64,000 nucleotides of DNA from Edaphovirga cremea (GCF_003332275.1 NZ_QOVA01000004.1:272327-336326); one strand, 5' to 3'; counted from the first letter of the stretch, positions 1-13,007 are shown. Numbers and translations: made by a program. The notes: a model not told the origin generated them from the sequence alone.

Positions 1-488
1 TAACGGGCACCATCCAGCGCAGCCTTGGTATCCGCAACGCCTTTATCGGCGTCTATAAACGCCACAGCGGCCAGTTCTGGCTCTTGCTGGGGGTTTTGCC
101 ACAGGCTGTCGGCCAACGGCTCAAGACCCGCCTCGATAGCGATTTGCCCACGGGTGCGGCGTTTGGGTTTATAGGGGAGATAGAGATCCTCCAGTTCCGT
201 CTTGCTCATCGTACCGCTGATGGATGCGGCCAGCGCGTCGGTCAGTTTACCCTGCTCTTCAATGGATTTGAGGATGGACTGACGGCGCTCTTCCAGTTCC
301 CGCAGATAGCCGAGACGGGTTTCCAGCTGACGCAATTGGGTGTCGTCCAGCCCTCCGGTCACTTCCTTACGATACCGTGCAATAAAGGGCACGGTATTAC
401 CTTCATCCAGCAGACGGATCGCGGAGAGAACCTGCTCCGGTCTGGCCTGCAGTTCGGTTGCAATAATGCGGCTCAGTGGATCATTCAT
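1..488 (-). CDS. tex: Tex/YhgF RNA-binding transcription accessory protein, N-terminal part (gene runs off the window)
   Basis: Only the first ~162 codons are present; the rest lies beyond base 1. The ATG at 488-486 begins [14 protein letters not shown], the typical enterobacterial Tex N-terminus, followed by the conserved helical stretch with [17 protein letters not shown] and the [19 protein letters not shown] segment. Tex is a large (~770 residue) cytoplasmic nucleic-acid-binding protein with an N-terminal Tex domain, a YqgF/RNase H-like fold and a C-terminal S1 domain; those later domains are outside the window. In E. coli tex lies just downstream of greB. Here an lpxA-like gene sits between them, so tex probably has its own promoter in the 489-755 gap. 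Confidence 0.93.
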   Translation of the reverse strand, partial: MNDPLSRIIATELQARPEQVLSAIRLLDEGNTVPFIARYRKEVTGGLDDTQLRQLETRLGYLRELEERRQSILKSIEEQGKLTDALAASISGTMSKTELEDLYLPYKPKRRTRGQIAIEAGLEPLADSLWQNPQQEPELAAVAFIDADKGVADTKAALDGAR

Positions 489-556
489 AAGTCGGTTATC
501 AATAATGGTCAGTTAAGGGTTAATGAAAACAGGGGACAGTTATACGGATTGAGCAT

Positions 557-603
557 TAAAAATGCCAGCGACACGGCGGTGTGGAGAGGAAACCGCCGTC
601 GCT
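557..603 (-). terminator. Probable intrinsic terminator of the lpxA-like gene
   Basis: Read on the minus strand, AGCGACGGCGG (603-593) pairs with CCGCCGTGTCGCT (579-567) with a two-base bulge. A T-rich tract, GGCATTTTTAATG, follows. It lies downstream of the lpxA-like stop (756) and upstream of tex. It could also act as a tex leader attenuator. Weaker inverted repeats lie at 629-656 and 690-728. Confidence 0.5.
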
Positions 604-755
604 GAAACCGCGATTTTAACACGCAGGATCCCTGTTCCAGGCGGGACATGCAGGGAATTGGTGAGGGAATTATCGGATAATACTGAAATGATTCTGCGCC
701 TGGCGTTGGGTATGGCAAACGCAGAATCGACGGCGAGATCGGTCAGTTTTTACCA

Positions 756-1544
756 CTAACGGATAATACCGCGGTTGGAACGGCGAAAAAATTCAGTAAA
801 CGGCAATAATACCGGGGAATCTATCGCGAGTGCTGCCAGACGAATTTTAATCTCGTCGAGGGATTTGCCGCTGCGGTAGATCAATCGATAAGCCAGACTT
901 ATTGCATTGCGCGCTTCGATACCAAAGCCCTGCTGCTCTAGCGCATAGTTATCTTGTTCGTAAGGTGATGCGCGATTTCCCTGCGCTAAAACGAAGGGGG
1001 GAATATCCTGAACGACACAGGCTCCTTTACCCGCCCTGACGCGCGTACCAATGATGCAGAATTGATGGATGGCAGCCATCGCACCCAAATCGGTATAATC
1101 GTCGACTTCAACGTGCCCACCTAAATTGACGTTGTGAGCAAAGGTACAGTGGCTACCGATAATACAGTCATGGCCGACGTGGGTATTTTCCATCAATACA
1201 TTATCATTGCCGATTCGGGTGACGCCAATCCCTTGTACGGTACCGCGGTGAATGGTGCTTTTTTCATGGATCCGATTGCCATCACCTATTTCAACCCGCG
1301 TTGGCTCTCCGCGATATTTTAAATCCTGATTCACTTCACCGATCGAGCAAAACTGCGCAATGTGATTATTCCGACCTATGCGTGTTAAGCCATTCATCAC
1401 CACATGTGACGTCAACACGCTGCCTGAACCGATTTCGACGCCTGCACTGATGTAGCAAAAGGGGCCAATATGAACATTGGCACCAATAATGGCACCATCT
1501 TCAATAATTGAGCCCGAACTAATAAAAGCTGTTGAATGGATCAT
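756..1544 (-). CDS. LpxA-like UDP-GlcNAc O-acyltransferase paralog with altered substrate residues
   Basis: 262 codons, the same length as E. coli LpxA, with a left-handed beta-helix hexapeptide-repeat pattern over residues 1-190 and a helical C-terminus ending RSNRGIIR. It aligns to LpxA without gaps. The catalytic and nearby histidines are kept (HVGHDC gives H122 and H125; GGHVEVDD gives H144; AIHQFC gives H160). Residues that contact UDP-GlcNAc in E. coli LpxA are replaced: N198 to D, E200 to Y, R204 to Q, R205 to Q. The hydrocarbon-ruler residue G173 is K. It is therefore probably not the housekeeping LpxA, which in enterobacteria lies in the lpxD-fabZ-lpxA-lpxB cluster, but an acyl- or acetyltransferase with another acceptor and chain length. 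The start at 1544 was chosen because it aligns with LpxA and has GGGAG upstream; an in-frame extension to 1604 is unlikely. It stands alone between tex and greB. Confidence 0.85.
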   Translation of the reverse strand: MIHSTAFISSGSIIEDGAIIGANVHIGPFCYISAGVEIGSGSVLTSHVVMNGLTRIGRNNHIAQFCSIGEVNQDLKYRGEPTRVEIGDGNRIHEKSTIHRGTVQGIGVTRIGNDNVLMENTHVGHDCIIGSHCTFAHNVNLGGHVEVDDYTDLGAMAAIHQFCIIGTRVRAGKGACVVQDIPPFVLAQGNRASPYEQDNYALEQQGFGIEARNAISLAYRLIYRSGKSLDEIKIRLAALAIDSPVLLPFTEFFRRSNRGIIR

Positions 1545-1915
1545 GTAACGTAGTCTCCCGATGGCGGGATCGCTTTTAATCTGTCTCAGCGAAATCAGCA
1601 TCAATTTGAGTGTGAGTCCACTGGGACCCAGGCCTGGCTGAACGGGGAGGCAGATAAATCAGCGTGGTTACTGATGATTTATAAGGAGATTCCATTACTC
1701 CGGGCAATGAGACGCCCGGTAAAATTGATTGCGTACAGAATCTCCGCGCGGATTTTTTTCCGGTGCAGTTGCTATGATAATGCCACTATTTTGCAGAGAT
1801 TATTTTTATTTATTTTTCAATGTAAATTCATAAATATTAAATATTGGTTATCTCGACCTTTGGTTCATGGGAATGATCTGAACCCCAGTAAAGTCACTCG
1901 CTGAGGTTGTTAAGA
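1545..1915. other. Intergenic region between the lpxA-like gene and greB
   Basis: 371 bases with no convincing gene. The part around 1790-1850 is strongly A/T-rich (runs such as TTATTTTTATTTATTTTTC), unlike the flanking coding DNA. It must hold the promoter of the lpxA-like gene on the minus strand. No clear greB terminator was found. Confidence 0.5.
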
Positions 1916-2386
1916 TTAGTTGTATTTTATATCAATTACATACCAATTTTTTAGACCGGTAGGTGTGGGAACGCTGACCTCATCGTCCACCTCTTTTTTG
2001 ATCAGTGCGCGCGCCATGGGTGAGTCGATAGAGATATAATCTTTACGTTTGTAGATCTCGTCAGGCCCCACAATGCGGAATCGCTTCGAGTCTCCCTCTT
2101 CGTTTTCAACTTCCACCCAGGCGCCGAAAAAGACTTTGCCATCCTGTTGCGGTGAATAATCGACGACTCGCAGAACTTCAAGACGTTTGCGCAGGAATCT
2201 GACCCGGCGGTCAATCTCGCGCAGGATTTTCTTGTTATATTGATAATCAGCATTTTCACTGCGGTCGCCCAGACTGGCCGCCCAGGAGACTTTTTCAGTG
2301 ATCTCCGGGCGTTTTTCCCGCCACAGATAGTCCAATTCTTGCTTCAGTTCGTCATAACCCTCTCGGGTTACCAGATCGCTTTTCAT
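1916..2386 (-). CDS. greB: Transcript cleavage factor GreB
   Basis: 156 residues, close to the family length (158 in E. coli). It has an N-terminal coiled coil (residues 1-75) with the GDRSENADYQYNKKILRE segment carrying the acidic tip, then the FKBP-like C-terminal domain ending GLKNWYVIDIKYN. GreB enters the RNA polymerase secondary channel and stimulates cleavage of backtracked transcripts. It is divergent from ompR, as in E. coli. Confidence 0.97.
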   Translation of the reverse strand: MKSDLVTREGYDELKQELDYLWREKRPEITEKVSWAASLGDRSENADYQYNKKILREIDRRVRFLRKRLEVLRVVDYSPQQDGKVFFGAWVEVENEEGDSKRFRIVGPDEIYKRKDYISIDSPMARALIKKEVDDEVSVPTPTGLKNWYVIDIKYN

Positions 2387-2795
2387 ATTCTCAACCTATG
2401 TCTTTATCTGTCCCTTTTATAACGTCAACCTGAGGGGTTTTAAAGTAGACCTTGCTTCGGCTTATTGGATTAATCACCCGTTGAGATAAGTTTCACGTTG
2501 CGTCAGAAAGAAAGCATTTCTTGCGCACAGAAAATCTGTATAAGGCAGGTTATGCTAAGAGAACGAATGGAAATATGGCTTACTCCACAGTGCTCAAGTT
2601 ATGTACTGCAATTAGGTATCCCTGTCGACTCAATGATGAAATTGTTGATAAATGGGGAAAACAATAAGCTTTGTAACAATTTCGGCTAGAATGTATACCA
2701 TAAATTGCTGTCTGTATTTGCGCGTATTTTTAACAATGCACGCCTAGCAATAAAAATATTCTTTTCGGGCAATTGAGCCTTTGGGAGTGAAAAAA
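2387..2795. promoter_or_regulatory. Divergent greB / ompR-envZ promoter region
   Basis: 409 bases between the two start codons, A/T-rich from about 2640 to 2770, as expected for the ompB control region. The ompR ribosome-binding segment (TTTGGGAGTG) just before 2796 resembles the E. coli leader. No individual operator could be assigned with confidence, and the short reading frames here look non-coding. Confidence 0.55.
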
Positions 2796-5736
<2,941 letters not shown>

Positions 5737-5760
5737 TAAATAGTAAATTTACTGATGGCA

Positions 5761-5794
5761 AAAAGAAGGCGCGGAATAACGCTTCCACGCCTCA
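5761..5794 (-). terminator. Intrinsic terminator of pckA
   Basis: On the minus strand GGCGTGGAA pairs with TTCCGCGCC (9 base pairs with one G-U) around a 6-base loop and is followed by TTCTTTTT. It lies 47 bases past the pckA stop, between the convergent mipA-like and pckA genes. Confidence 0.75.
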
Positions 5795-5840
5795 CAATTA
5801 ACGAGTTGGGGCGCTACAGAAGCCGCCCCGGAAAAAATGA

Positions 5841-7460
5841 TTAAGGTTTTGGACCTGCACTGACCAGGGCCTTGCCTGCATCATTGTCTGTGTATTTATC
5901 GAAGTTGGTGATAAAGCGTTGAGCCAAATCCTCAGCCTTCTCTTGCCACTGCTCAATGCTGCCGTAGGTAGCGCGAGGGTCGAGGATGCTGTCATCCACA
6001 CCTGGCAGAGACGTAGGCACGGCCAGATCAAAGATAGGCAAGGTAAAGGTTTCAGCATTGTCGATTTCACCGCTGAGGATGGCATCGATAATTCCGCGCG
6101 TATCTTTGATTGAAATCCGTTTCCCTGTACCGTTCCAACCTGTATTCACCAGATAAGCTTGTGCACCGGCTGCCTGCATCCGTTTAACCAGAACTTCTGC
6201 GTATTGCGTTGGGTGCAGCGACAGGAATGCCGCGCCGAAGCACGCCGAGAACGTTGGCGTTGGTTCAGTCACTCCACGCTCAGTACCGGCCAGTTTGGCC
6301 GTAAAGCCAGACAGGAAGTGGTATTGGGTCTGGTTGGCCGTCAGGCGTGATACCGGCGGCAGAACGCCAAAGGCGTCAGCGGTCAGGAAGATCACTTTGG
6401 TGGCATGGCCTGCTTTTGAAACAGGTTTTACGATGTTTTCAATGTGATAGATCGGATAAGAAACACGGGTGTTTTCTGTCTTGGATCCGTCATTGAAATC
6501 GATGGTTCCATCAGCCAGCACCGTCACGTTTTCCAGCAACGCATCGCGCTTAATCGCGTGGTAGATATCCGGCTCAGCTTGCTCTGAGAGTTTGATGGTT
6601 TTCGCGTAGCAGCCACCCTCAAAGTTAAATACGCCGTCGTCATCCCAACCATGCTCATCATCGCCAATCAACTGGCGTTTTGGATCGGTGGAGAGCGTGG
6701 TTTTTCCGGTTCCTGAAAGACCAAAGAAAATCGCCACATCACCTTTTTCGCCCACGTTGGCTGAGCAGTGCATGGAGGCGATACCTTTCAGTGGAAGCAG
6801 GTAGTTCATCACGGAGAACAGGCCTTTCTTCATTTCTCCGCCGTACCAGGTGCCACCAATCAGTTGAATGCGTTCGGTCAGGTTAAAGGCCACGAAGTTT
6901 TCAGAGTTCAACCCCTGTTTCTGCCAATCAGGGTTAGTGCATTTGGCTCCGTTCATTACGATGAAATCAGGTTCGAAACCTTCCATTTCTGCGTCGGTTG
7001 GACGGATAAACATATTTTTAACGAAGTGAGCCTGCCAGGCGACTTCAGTAATGAAACGGACTTTCAGACGGGTATCGGCATTGGCGCCGCAGAAGGCATC
7101 AACCACAAACAACCGCTTGTTGGAGAGCTGCTTGGTAACCAGGGATTTCAGATGAGCCCAGGTTTCCTGGCTTAGGGGTTTATTATCATTCTTACCTTTG
7201 CCTTGATCGGCCCACCACACGGTGTCACGGGTGATGTCATCACGGACGATGTATTTATCTTTTGGGGAACGTCCAGTGAAAATACCGGTATCAACGGAAA
7301 CTGCACCAAGGTTGGTCACCACGCCACGTTCATAGCCTTGTAAATCAGGTGAGGTCTCTTCGGTGAACAACAGCTCATAACTTGGATTGTGAACTATCTC
7401 GCCGACATTTTGAATGCCGTACTGCGCGAGGACTGCGGGGGTTATGCCTTTAACACTCAT
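5841..7460 (-). CDS. pckA: Phosphoenolpyruvate carboxykinase (ATP)
   Basis: 539 residues, the family length (540 in E. coli). It catalyses oxaloacetate + ATP to PEP + CO2 + ADP, the first committed step of gluconeogenesis, in the cytosol. The kinase P-loop [13 protein letters not shown] is followed by the metal-binding LIGDDEHGW and the [12 protein letters not shown] segment. Further conserved parts are [11 protein letters not shown] near the N-terminus and the [16 protein letters not shown] adenine-binding region. The start [11 protein letters not shown] has GGAGCAGTG upstream. It is monocistronic, with its own terminator, and convergent to the envZ operon as in E. coli. Confidence 0.98.
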   Translation of the reverse strand: MSVKGITPAVLAQYGIQNVGEIVHNPSYELLFTEETSPDLQGYERGVVTNLGAVSVDTGIFTGRSPKDKYIVRDDITRDTVWWADQGKGKNDNKPLSQETWAHLKSLVTKQLSNKRLFVVDAFCGANADTRLKVRFITEVAWQAHFVKNMFIRPTDAEMEGFEPDFIVMNGAKCTNPDWQKQGLNSENFVAFNLTERIQLIGGTWYGGEMKKGLFSVMNYLLPLKGIASMHCSANVGEKGDVAIFFGLSGTGKTTLSTDPKRQLIGDDEHGWDDDGVFNFEGGCYAKTIKLSEQAEPDIYHAIKRDALLENVTVLADGTIDFNDGSKTENTRVSYPIYHIENIVKPVSKAGHATKVIFLTADAFGVLPPVSRLTANQTQYHFLSGFTAKLAGTERGVTEPTPTFSACFGAAFLSLHPTQYAEVLVKRMQAAGAQAYLVNTGWNGTGKRISIKDTRGIIDAILSGEIDNAETFTLPIFDLAVPTSLPGVDDSILDPRATYGSIEQWQEKAEDLAQRFITNFDKYTDNDAGKALVSAGPKP

Positions 7461-7650
7461 GTCACTGCTCCTTAGTCGTTATCTGCTACTGGTACAAATT
7501 GTAAGGATTCAGCTCACATTTAACGCGACAACTATCAAAGAATTAATATATCGCTAATTTTTTTCGCGGTTATGGGAGGTAGCACACGTCGGGTATGAAA
7601 AGAAAGTAACGGAAAAGGGGAGGAAAGCAGCAAAAATGGGAAAAGTACAA

Positions 7651-7675
7651 GGAGAGTAATGGTTTATTACCCTCC
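7651..7675 (-). terminator. Probable terminator of hslO
   Basis: On the minus strand GGAGGGTAAT pairs with ATTACTCTCC (10 base pairs with one G-U) around AAACC and is followed by TTGTACTTTT. It starts 11 bases past the hslO stop. Confidence 0.6.
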
Positions 7676-7686
7676 CATAAGGACTA

Positions 7687-8565
7687 TTAATGTATCTGAT
7701 CGTCTGCGGGTTTTGCTCCTGAATGCAGTTCAGCGATATCCATCGCATCAAATACATAATCATTGCCGCAGTAATCACAATGCATATCGATAGAGCCGTC
7801 CTCTTCCAGCATTTGCTGCATTTCTTCCGGTGGCAGCGTCAGCAACGCATCAGCACAGCGTTCACGTGAGCAGGTGCAGCGGAAAATCACATTCTGAGGA
7901 TCGTATAACGTCACCTCTTCCTGATGATACAGGCGGTACAGTACTTCATTGGCGGGCAGCGTAAACAGCTCTTCACCTTTGATCGTCATGGTCAGTTGTG
8001 CCAGATGATCGAACTCATCGGTGGTGGCGTTTTGTGCGGGCAGAACCTGTAATAACATACCGCCAGCGGCCAGTTTCCCTTCCACATTACCTGTGCGAAT
8101 GAACAGGCGCGTTGGCAACTGTTCTGACTGGCGGAAATAGTTTTCCAGGCATTCCGCCACATTCTCACCTTCCAGACCGACAACGCCTTGATAACGTTCA
8201 CCTTCGGTAGGCGAAATGGTAATCACCAGATAACCGTTGCCCACCATCTGATGCAGTGTGCTGCCGTCCGCAATTTCGCCTTGCAAGCGTGCGACACCGC
8301 GCATCTCCTGCCGGTTATTGCCGTTGATGACTGCCAGTTTCAGCGGGCCATCGCCCTGTAATTGTACAGTGATGTCACCATCAAACTTCAGGGTTGCCGT
8401 CAGCAGGCTGGTGGCAATGAGCATTTCACCCAGCAGGGTTTGCACCGCGGGTGGATAGTCATAATTGGCAATGACCTGTTGATACGTTTCACTTAGCGAT
8501 ACCAGTTCGCCACGCACAGCGTAATTCTCAAACAGATACCGGTGTAATTGGTCGTGGTTAGCCAT
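7687..8565 (-). CDS. hslO: Redox-activated holdase chaperone Hsp33
   Basis: 292 residues. The N-terminal Hsp33 core begins [21 protein letters not shown]. The C-terminal zinc switch has a CxC motif ([10 protein letters not shown]) and a CxxC motif (CDYCGND). Oxidation of these four cysteines releases zinc and activates the chaperone against unfolded proteins in oxidative stress. It is the last gene of the yrfG-hslR-hslO run, 25 bases after hslR. Confidence 0.98.
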   Translation of the reverse strand: MANHDQLHRYLFENYAVRGELVSLSETYQQVIANYDYPPAVQTLLGEMLIATSLLTATLKFDGDITVQLQGDGPLKLAVINGNNRQEMRGVARLQGEIADGSTLHQMVGNGYLVITISPTEGERYQGVVGLEGENVAECLENYFRQSEQLPTRLFIRTGNVEGKLAAGGMLLQVLPAQNATTDEFDHLAQLTMTIKGEELFTLPANEVLYRLYHQEEVTLYDPQNVIFRCTCSRERCADALLTLPPEEMQQMLEEDGSIDMHCDYCGNDYVFDAMDIAELHSGAKPADDQIH

Positions 8566-8590
8566 AATGTTCTCTCAGTGTGGCAGTCGC

Positions 8591-9001
8591 TCAGTCGGAC
8601 TCGCCATATTTAAATTTTATCAGATGACGGCGCTCTTTTTTATCAGGGCGGCGATCGGGGTGCGGCATGGTAAGCGCGTTCATCTTGCGAGCTTGCGCGA
8701 CTTTTTCGCGATTCTGAATGCTGGCTTCCGTCTCCTGGTACATCTGTTGCGCCTCGGTGGCACCGCGCCGCTGAACGTTGAGTGCCAGCACAATCACAGT
8801 GCGTTCATCATTTCCCTGACGCAGTTTGATTTCAGCATTCAATTCAACCAACTTGCTGGGTTTGCTGCGCTGGCCGTGGTAATGCACCTTACCGCCATCG
8901 ACCATTTCGCGGGCAATGGCGCGGGTTTTATAAAATCGCGCTGCCCACAGCCATTTGTCCAGCCTGACGGCATTGTCTGCTTCGGGTTTATCCTTCATCA
9001 C
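8591..9001 (-). CDS. hslR: Ribosome-associated heat-shock protein Hsp15
   Basis: 136 residues. It has an N-terminal S4-type RNA-binding domain (VRLDKWLWAARFYKTRAIA, then EMVDGGKVHYHGQRSKPSK) and a basic C-terminal tail (PHPDRRPDKKERRHLIKFKYG). Hsp15 binds free 50S subunits carrying a blocked nascent chain and helps recycle them after heat shock. It lies between yrfG (21-base gap) and hslO (25-base gap), so it is probably co-transcribed with both. Confidence 0.96.
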   Translation of the reverse strand: MMKDKPEADNAVRLDKWLWAARFYKTRAIAREMVDGGKVHYHGQRSKPSKLVELNAEIKLRQGNDERTVIVLALNVQRRGATEAQQMYQETEASIQNREKVAQARKMNALTMPHPDRRPDKKERRHLIKFKYGESD

Positions 9002-9022
9002 ACTCTCCTGGCCGGACGTTGT

Positions 9023-9694
9023 TCAGCAGCTAAACGCAGGTAACAGAGTCCGGTAGTCATTTATTGATGGATGACGCTGGAATGTCTTCACAGCCATGCT
9101 AGAGTCCGGATTTTCGATACCCAGGCAATAGCGGATGCCGAAGGTTTTGGCCGCATCCAGTATCGGTTCGCCGTCATCAACAAAGAGTGTCCGCTGCGGA
9201 TCAAAACCGGTCTGTTGCTGTACGGCATGCCATAAACGCTGATCTTCTTTCGGATACCCAAATGTATGGGTGGAAAGTAATAAATCAAGGTGATCGTCCA
9301 AACGGGTATACGACATTTTTACCGCCAGGCTGTGCGGATGAGCGTTGGTCAGCAGAATCGTTTTCTTACCATTGTCACGCAACGCCTTGAGGAAAGGGGC
9401 GGTGTCGTCACGGACGCGAGTACGGTCCCCAATCTCATTAGTCATGTGGTAGATATCCAGATCCAGTTTTTCGCACCAATAATCAAAGCAATACCAATTC
9501 ATCGTATGTTGGACAGCCGTATATTCCTGATGAATGGTTTTCCGTGCCTGTTCCAGAGTCATCCCGTGTTTTTCGCTTAATGCCTTGGGTACCAATTGCA
9601 GCCAAAAGTAGTTATCGGGTTCCAGATCAATCAGTGTGCCATCCATATCCAGCAAAACAGTGTCGATCTCTTTCCAATTGAAATGGGGGGGCAT
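9023..9694 (-). CDS. yrfG: GMP/IMP nucleotidase, HAD superfamily
   Basis: 223 residues. HAD motif I is LLDMDGTLIDLE (nucleophile and acid/base aspartates), motif II is ILLTNAHP, motif III is the lysine of YPKEDQ, and motif IV is LFVDDGEPILDAA. A cap domain sits between motifs I and II. The E. coli protein dephosphorylates GMP and IMP. It heads the yrfG-hslR-hslO run and lies 101 bases downstream of igaA. Confidence 0.95.
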   Translation of the reverse strand: MPPHFNWKEIDTVLLDMDGTLIDLEPDNYFWLQLVPKALSEKHGMTLEQARKTIHQEYTAVQHTMNWYCFDYWCEKLDLDIYHMTNEIGDRTRVRDDTAPFLKALRDNGKKTILLTNAHPHSLAVKMSYTRLDDHLDLLLSTHTFGYPKEDQRLWHAVQQQTGFDPQRTLFVDDGEPILDAAKTFGIRYCLGIENPDSSMAVKTFQRHPSINDYRTLLPAFSC

Positions 9695-9795
9695 GGCGAC
9701 TCCTTGATAGTCGATCGATGCACAGACGGGCCATGCAGTCTTCTTCTGAAAGGGTGATGTTGTGGTGCGAGTGCGTCAGCCTAGCATATCGCGTT

Positions 9796-11943
9796 TTACT
9801 CGAAGGATCGTAACGACATTGACGAGAGCGAAGGATTAAAACAATTATCATAGTGTTTTTGGATATCTGCAATCCGGCGCTGACTTTTCCTGAAGCGTTT
9901 AAACAGCAAAAAACCATTTGTGAGCAGACTCACCGAGACAATAACCAGCAACAGGCTGGTGCCAAGATAACGCCACAGCGTGATCGCATCGGGTTTGCTA
10001 TGCAGGGAGATGTGGCGTGTACCATTGGCATCAATAGTGATGTTGGTGATGATGCCTTCAGCACTGAAAGGCGTATGCAAGAGCATCCCGGATAAGCGTT
10101 GCAACTCACGCCATTGTTCCAGGGCGCCGAGTTCATTCAGGGAAATATTCGACGGCGTATGGCTGACCAGCTGTTTGCCTTCATCGCTGGCGATCAGGAA
10201 TCCACCGGGCGGCGGGCTATTGAGCGCTTCAGCAGCACGTCGCGTCTCTTGAATGAAGAAGGAGGATGTCGCGGTGTTAACCAACGAGTCCAACGATTCA
10301 GCACTTACCGGCCGCAGCAGGACGTTCATTCCCTTCATGGCTCCCGATTGGGCGCGTTTCACCAAGGCATTCCAGTTTTTCGCATTGCCCAGGTTTATCA
10401 ATGCATTCTTCAATCTGACGCAAGTGTCTTCGCTCCTGCACAAATCCTGCGTTTTCAATACAATATCAGGAAAATCATCCAGCAAAATCATTCCTGATTT
10501 TTCGATTGCGGTCGCCAACTGGGGGTTTATCTTTTGATCGCTGCCACTGATGGGATGTAACTGTGTATTCACCGTAGCGAGCAAGACCGATGCTTTCTCA
10601 ATGGTTTCTGATTCAGGTAAGGGCAGGGGAGCGGCTTGATTCCAGTAAATTCCTGAACAGTCGAAAGGCATAAACGCATAACTGCGGTTGTTCTTGTCAT
10701 TCGATGGGATACTACACATCCCGAACCCTTGCACTTTCAAGGTATCGCCGATGCGTAACGGCGTGCCTTCCAGCGCCTGAACGCTGGTGACATGGGTGCT
10801 GTTTGCGCCTTGAATCCAGGCCAGACTTAGCTTGAGCGGTAAACCCATTGGGATATAGGCCAGCAACATCACCAATACCAGCAGCGACCCACACATTAAC
10901 ACCATATTTTTTCCCCAGCGCTGCAAAGGGAAATTTTTCACCTCATCGTTCAGGGACAGATAATTGCCCTGACGGACTACCTGACGGTTCAAATAGATCT
11001 CAATATCCGTCTTTTGCCCAAGATCGCGGGTGACATAGGTCTGCCAGTGAGGCGGATAAATCAGGTCAATGATTCCAAGCGTAATGCTGCTGATATTCCC
11101 TTGATTTGACTCACCAAAAAGACCCCAGCGCTTGGGCGTGCCACGCAGGCAGTGCACCTCTTTCAAATCCTTTTTCGAAGGACGACGGAATAAACCCCAG
11201 CTTGCCCAACCAACCAAAATCACCGCAACCACAATCAACCAGGGAACGACTATCACCGGACTGATCAGGCTGATAAAAAGCAATATCAATGCCACGCAGA
11301 TCGCAGACGCTTCGCGCACACCATTGGATTGATTGAGGGTATGTTCCTGAACTGTCTCTTTGCGAATATTGAACAACTCAATATGTTCACTCTCTTCTTT
11401 GCGAATCGATGAGTTTTGTGCGGGCGAGGTAACAACTGGCGTCGCTAAAGGCGTCGATTCATAGACGTGGTTCAGGAGAGTGTGGCCATTCAATGAAATG
11501 ACCAAAGGAATACTCTGCGTTTTGATCAGTTCGACGTGGTTGTCCTGAGTAATATACGGTTCCCAGAACGGCGGCAGGTGGACTTCAACCGTGTCGAGAT
11601 AATAGCGCCATTTATTGGGTTCATCGCTGGCGACACCATAGCGGGTAATCGTCTGCGTCACAGGATAGACATTCTCGCTCTGCGGGATGAGCGTGAGTTT
11701 TTCATTCAGCCCGAGCATGTGTGTGCTAATGGAAAACGAACCTGCGCCACGGCGTTCATTCTGCTGTAGATAGCGTTCGACAGCGGCGCGCTCTTCGGCC
11801 TGTAGCTTACGATGGGTAGGTTTCAGGAAGGGGAAAGTTGCAGCAAGCGGGCTACGCTGACGCAAAATAAACGCGATATACCCCCCAACTGCGACCAAAA
11901 CAGCAAATACTGTGGCCAATATTATTGAAACTGTTGTGCTCAT
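9796..11943 (-). CDS. igaA: Inner-membrane repressor of the Rcs phosphorelay, IgaA/UmoB family
   Basis: 715 residues (711 in E. coli YrfF). Membrane segments can be seen near the N-terminus (residues 5-27), a pair at about 215-255, one at about 340-370, and one close to the C-terminus (TSLLLVIVSVSLLTNGFLLF), with a large periplasmic domain before the last. IgaA holds the Rcs envelope-stress phosphorelay off through contact with RcsD; RcsF relieves this. In the Rcs-dependent biology of plant pathogens it would restrain capsule and adjust motility and virulence. Transcribed away from nudE. Confidence 0.95.
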   Translation of the reverse strand: MSTTVSIILATVFAVLVAVGGYIAFILRQRSPLAATFPFLKPTHRKLQAEERAAVERYLQQNERRGAGSFSISTHMLGLNEKLTLIPQSENVYPVTQTITRYGVASDEPNKWRYYLDTVEVHLPPFWEPYITQDNHVELIKTQSIPLVISLNGHTLLNHVYESTPLATPVVTSPAQNSSIRKEESEHIELFNIRKETVQEHTLNQSNGVREASAICVALILLFISLISPVIVVPWLIVVAVILVGWASWGLFRRPSKKDLKEVHCLRGTPKRWGLFGESNQGNISSITLGIIDLIYPPHWQTYVTRDLGQKTDIEIYLNRQVVRQGNYLSLNDEVKNFPLQRWGKNMVLMCGSLLVLVMLLAYIPMGLPLKLSLAWIQGANSTHVTSVQALEGTPLRIGDTLKVQGFGMCSIPSNDKNNRSYAFMPFDCSGIYWNQAAPLPLPESETIEKASVLLATVNTQLHPISGSDQKINPQLATAIEKSGMILLDDFPDIVLKTQDLCRSEDTCVRLKNALINLGNAKNWNALVKRAQSGAMKGMNVLLRPVSAESLDSLVNTATSSFFIQETRRAAEALNSPPPGGFLIASDEGKQLVSHTPSNISLNELGALEQWRELQRLSGMLLHTPFSAEGIITNITIDANGTRHISLHSKPDAITLWRYLGTSLLLVIVSVSLLTNGFLLFKRFRKSQRRIADIQKHYDNCFNPSLSSMSLRSFE

Positions 11944-12442
11944 CCTATCCCCATACGGACGCGCGTGACACTCGTCAACTCTTTAGATAACAATATCCTA
12001 CATTAAGTCATGCTGTTCTGGCATCGTAGAACCGTCTTGGTTTCATAGAAACAAGCTTAGGCAGCGTATTGCCTGATTTTTTTGGCGTGCAATGTTGACG
12101 TAAATGGCCGTTATTCGATGATAGCAACCGCCAAGAGGGGCGGGTATCGGCATAATCCTATTCTCTGTATTTATTTCGTTATCGGTTCTTACTAAAACTC
12201 TGCAGATTAGCGCAACGGATGGAAAGAGATCGTGGTGACTGTTAAAAACAAGTAAATTACTTGCACAAAGATTGCGATAGTGGTTTGCATTAACGCACAA
12301 TGAGATCAAGATCTAAGTTTTAGCCAGTTCCTGGGAAGAGTGTGTCGCAAGCCAGAGATTCTGCCAACGGTCAACCGAAGGGGGGAGATTGATGGTTGAT
12401 GGCTTTCCTCTTCATCAGGCGAATGATTAATTTGGGGACAAC
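11944..12442. other. Divergent igaA / nudE intergenic region
   Basis: 499 bases without a convincing gene. Two short adjacent hairpins lie at about 12014-12053 (GTTCT...AGAAC and GTTTC-ATA-GAAAC). An AGGCA...TGCCT hairpin followed by seven T's lies at about 12058-12083 and may be a weak plus-strand terminator. The region must hold both promoters, but no clear sigma70 pair stands out. Confidence 0.4.
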
Positions 12443-12991
12443 ATGGATAAAAACCTGCAAAAACCAAAAATCCTTAAAGTTGAAACCGTTGCGCGCTCAC
12501 GCCTGTTTAACGTGGAATCTGTGGATCTGGAGTTCAGCAATGGCGTCCAGCGAGTTTATGAACGTATGCGGCCTTCTGAGCGTGAAGCTGTGATGATCGT
12601 ACCGATCATTGGCGATGATTTGCTGTTGATTCGCGAATATGCCGTGGGCATTGAAGAGTACGAACTGGGTTTCCCGAAAGGACTCATCGATCCGGGAGAA
12701 GGGATACTCGAAGCTGCCGATCGTGAACTGATGGAAGAGGTGGGCTACGGTGCCCGGCACTTTGATATCCTCAGCAAACTGACGATGGCACCCTCCTATT
12801 TCTCCAGCAAGATGAATATTGTGATTGCCAAAGATCTCTATCCGCGGAGTCTTGAGGGCGATGAACCTGAGCCTTTGCCACAGGTTCGTTGGCCTATCGC
12901 GCGAATGATGGAGTTACTGGAGCAGCCTGATTTTTGTGAGGCGCGCAATGTCAGCGCACTTTTTCTGGCGTACCGGTTTTTGCATCCCTGA
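12443..12991 (+). CDS. nudE: ADP compounds hydrolase NudE (Nudix)
   Basis: 182 residues. The Nudix box runs through GLIDPGEGILEAADREL and MEEVGY, matching GX5EX7REUXEEXGU. It hydrolyses ADP-ribose, Ap3A and NADH to AMP plus a phosphorylated product. The start MDKNLQKPKILKVE is preceded by TTGGGGACAAC. It is followed by a strong bidirectional terminator and convergent with mrcA. Confidence 0.97.
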   Translation: MDKNLQKPKILKVETVARSRLFNVESVDLEFSNGVQRVYERMRPSEREAVMIVPIIGDDLLLIREYAVGIEEYELGFPKGLIDPGEGILEAADRELMEEVGYGARHFDILSKLTMAPSYFSSKMNIVIAKDLYPRSLEGDEPEPLPQVRWPIARMMELLEQPDFCEARNVSALFLAYRFLHP

Positions 12992-13007
12992 TCCCCGTTA
13001 CCAGACG

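Noticed and set aside
1674-1904. 76-residue reading frame upstream of greB's 3' end
   Set aside because: It lies in A/T-rich intergenic DNA, has no ribosome site or recognisable motif, and its composition is unlike the coding genes around it.
2498-2689. 63-residue reading frame in the ompR promoter region
   Set aside because: It overlaps the expected ompB control region and shows no motif or family likeness.
5806-5827. GGGGCG...CGCCCC hairpin between the mipA-like gene and pckA
   Set aside because: No T-tract follows on either strand; the better terminator is at 5761-5794.
12043-12309. 88-residue minus-strand frame between igaA and nudE
   Set aside because: No start signal or family features; the sequence looks like promoter DNA.
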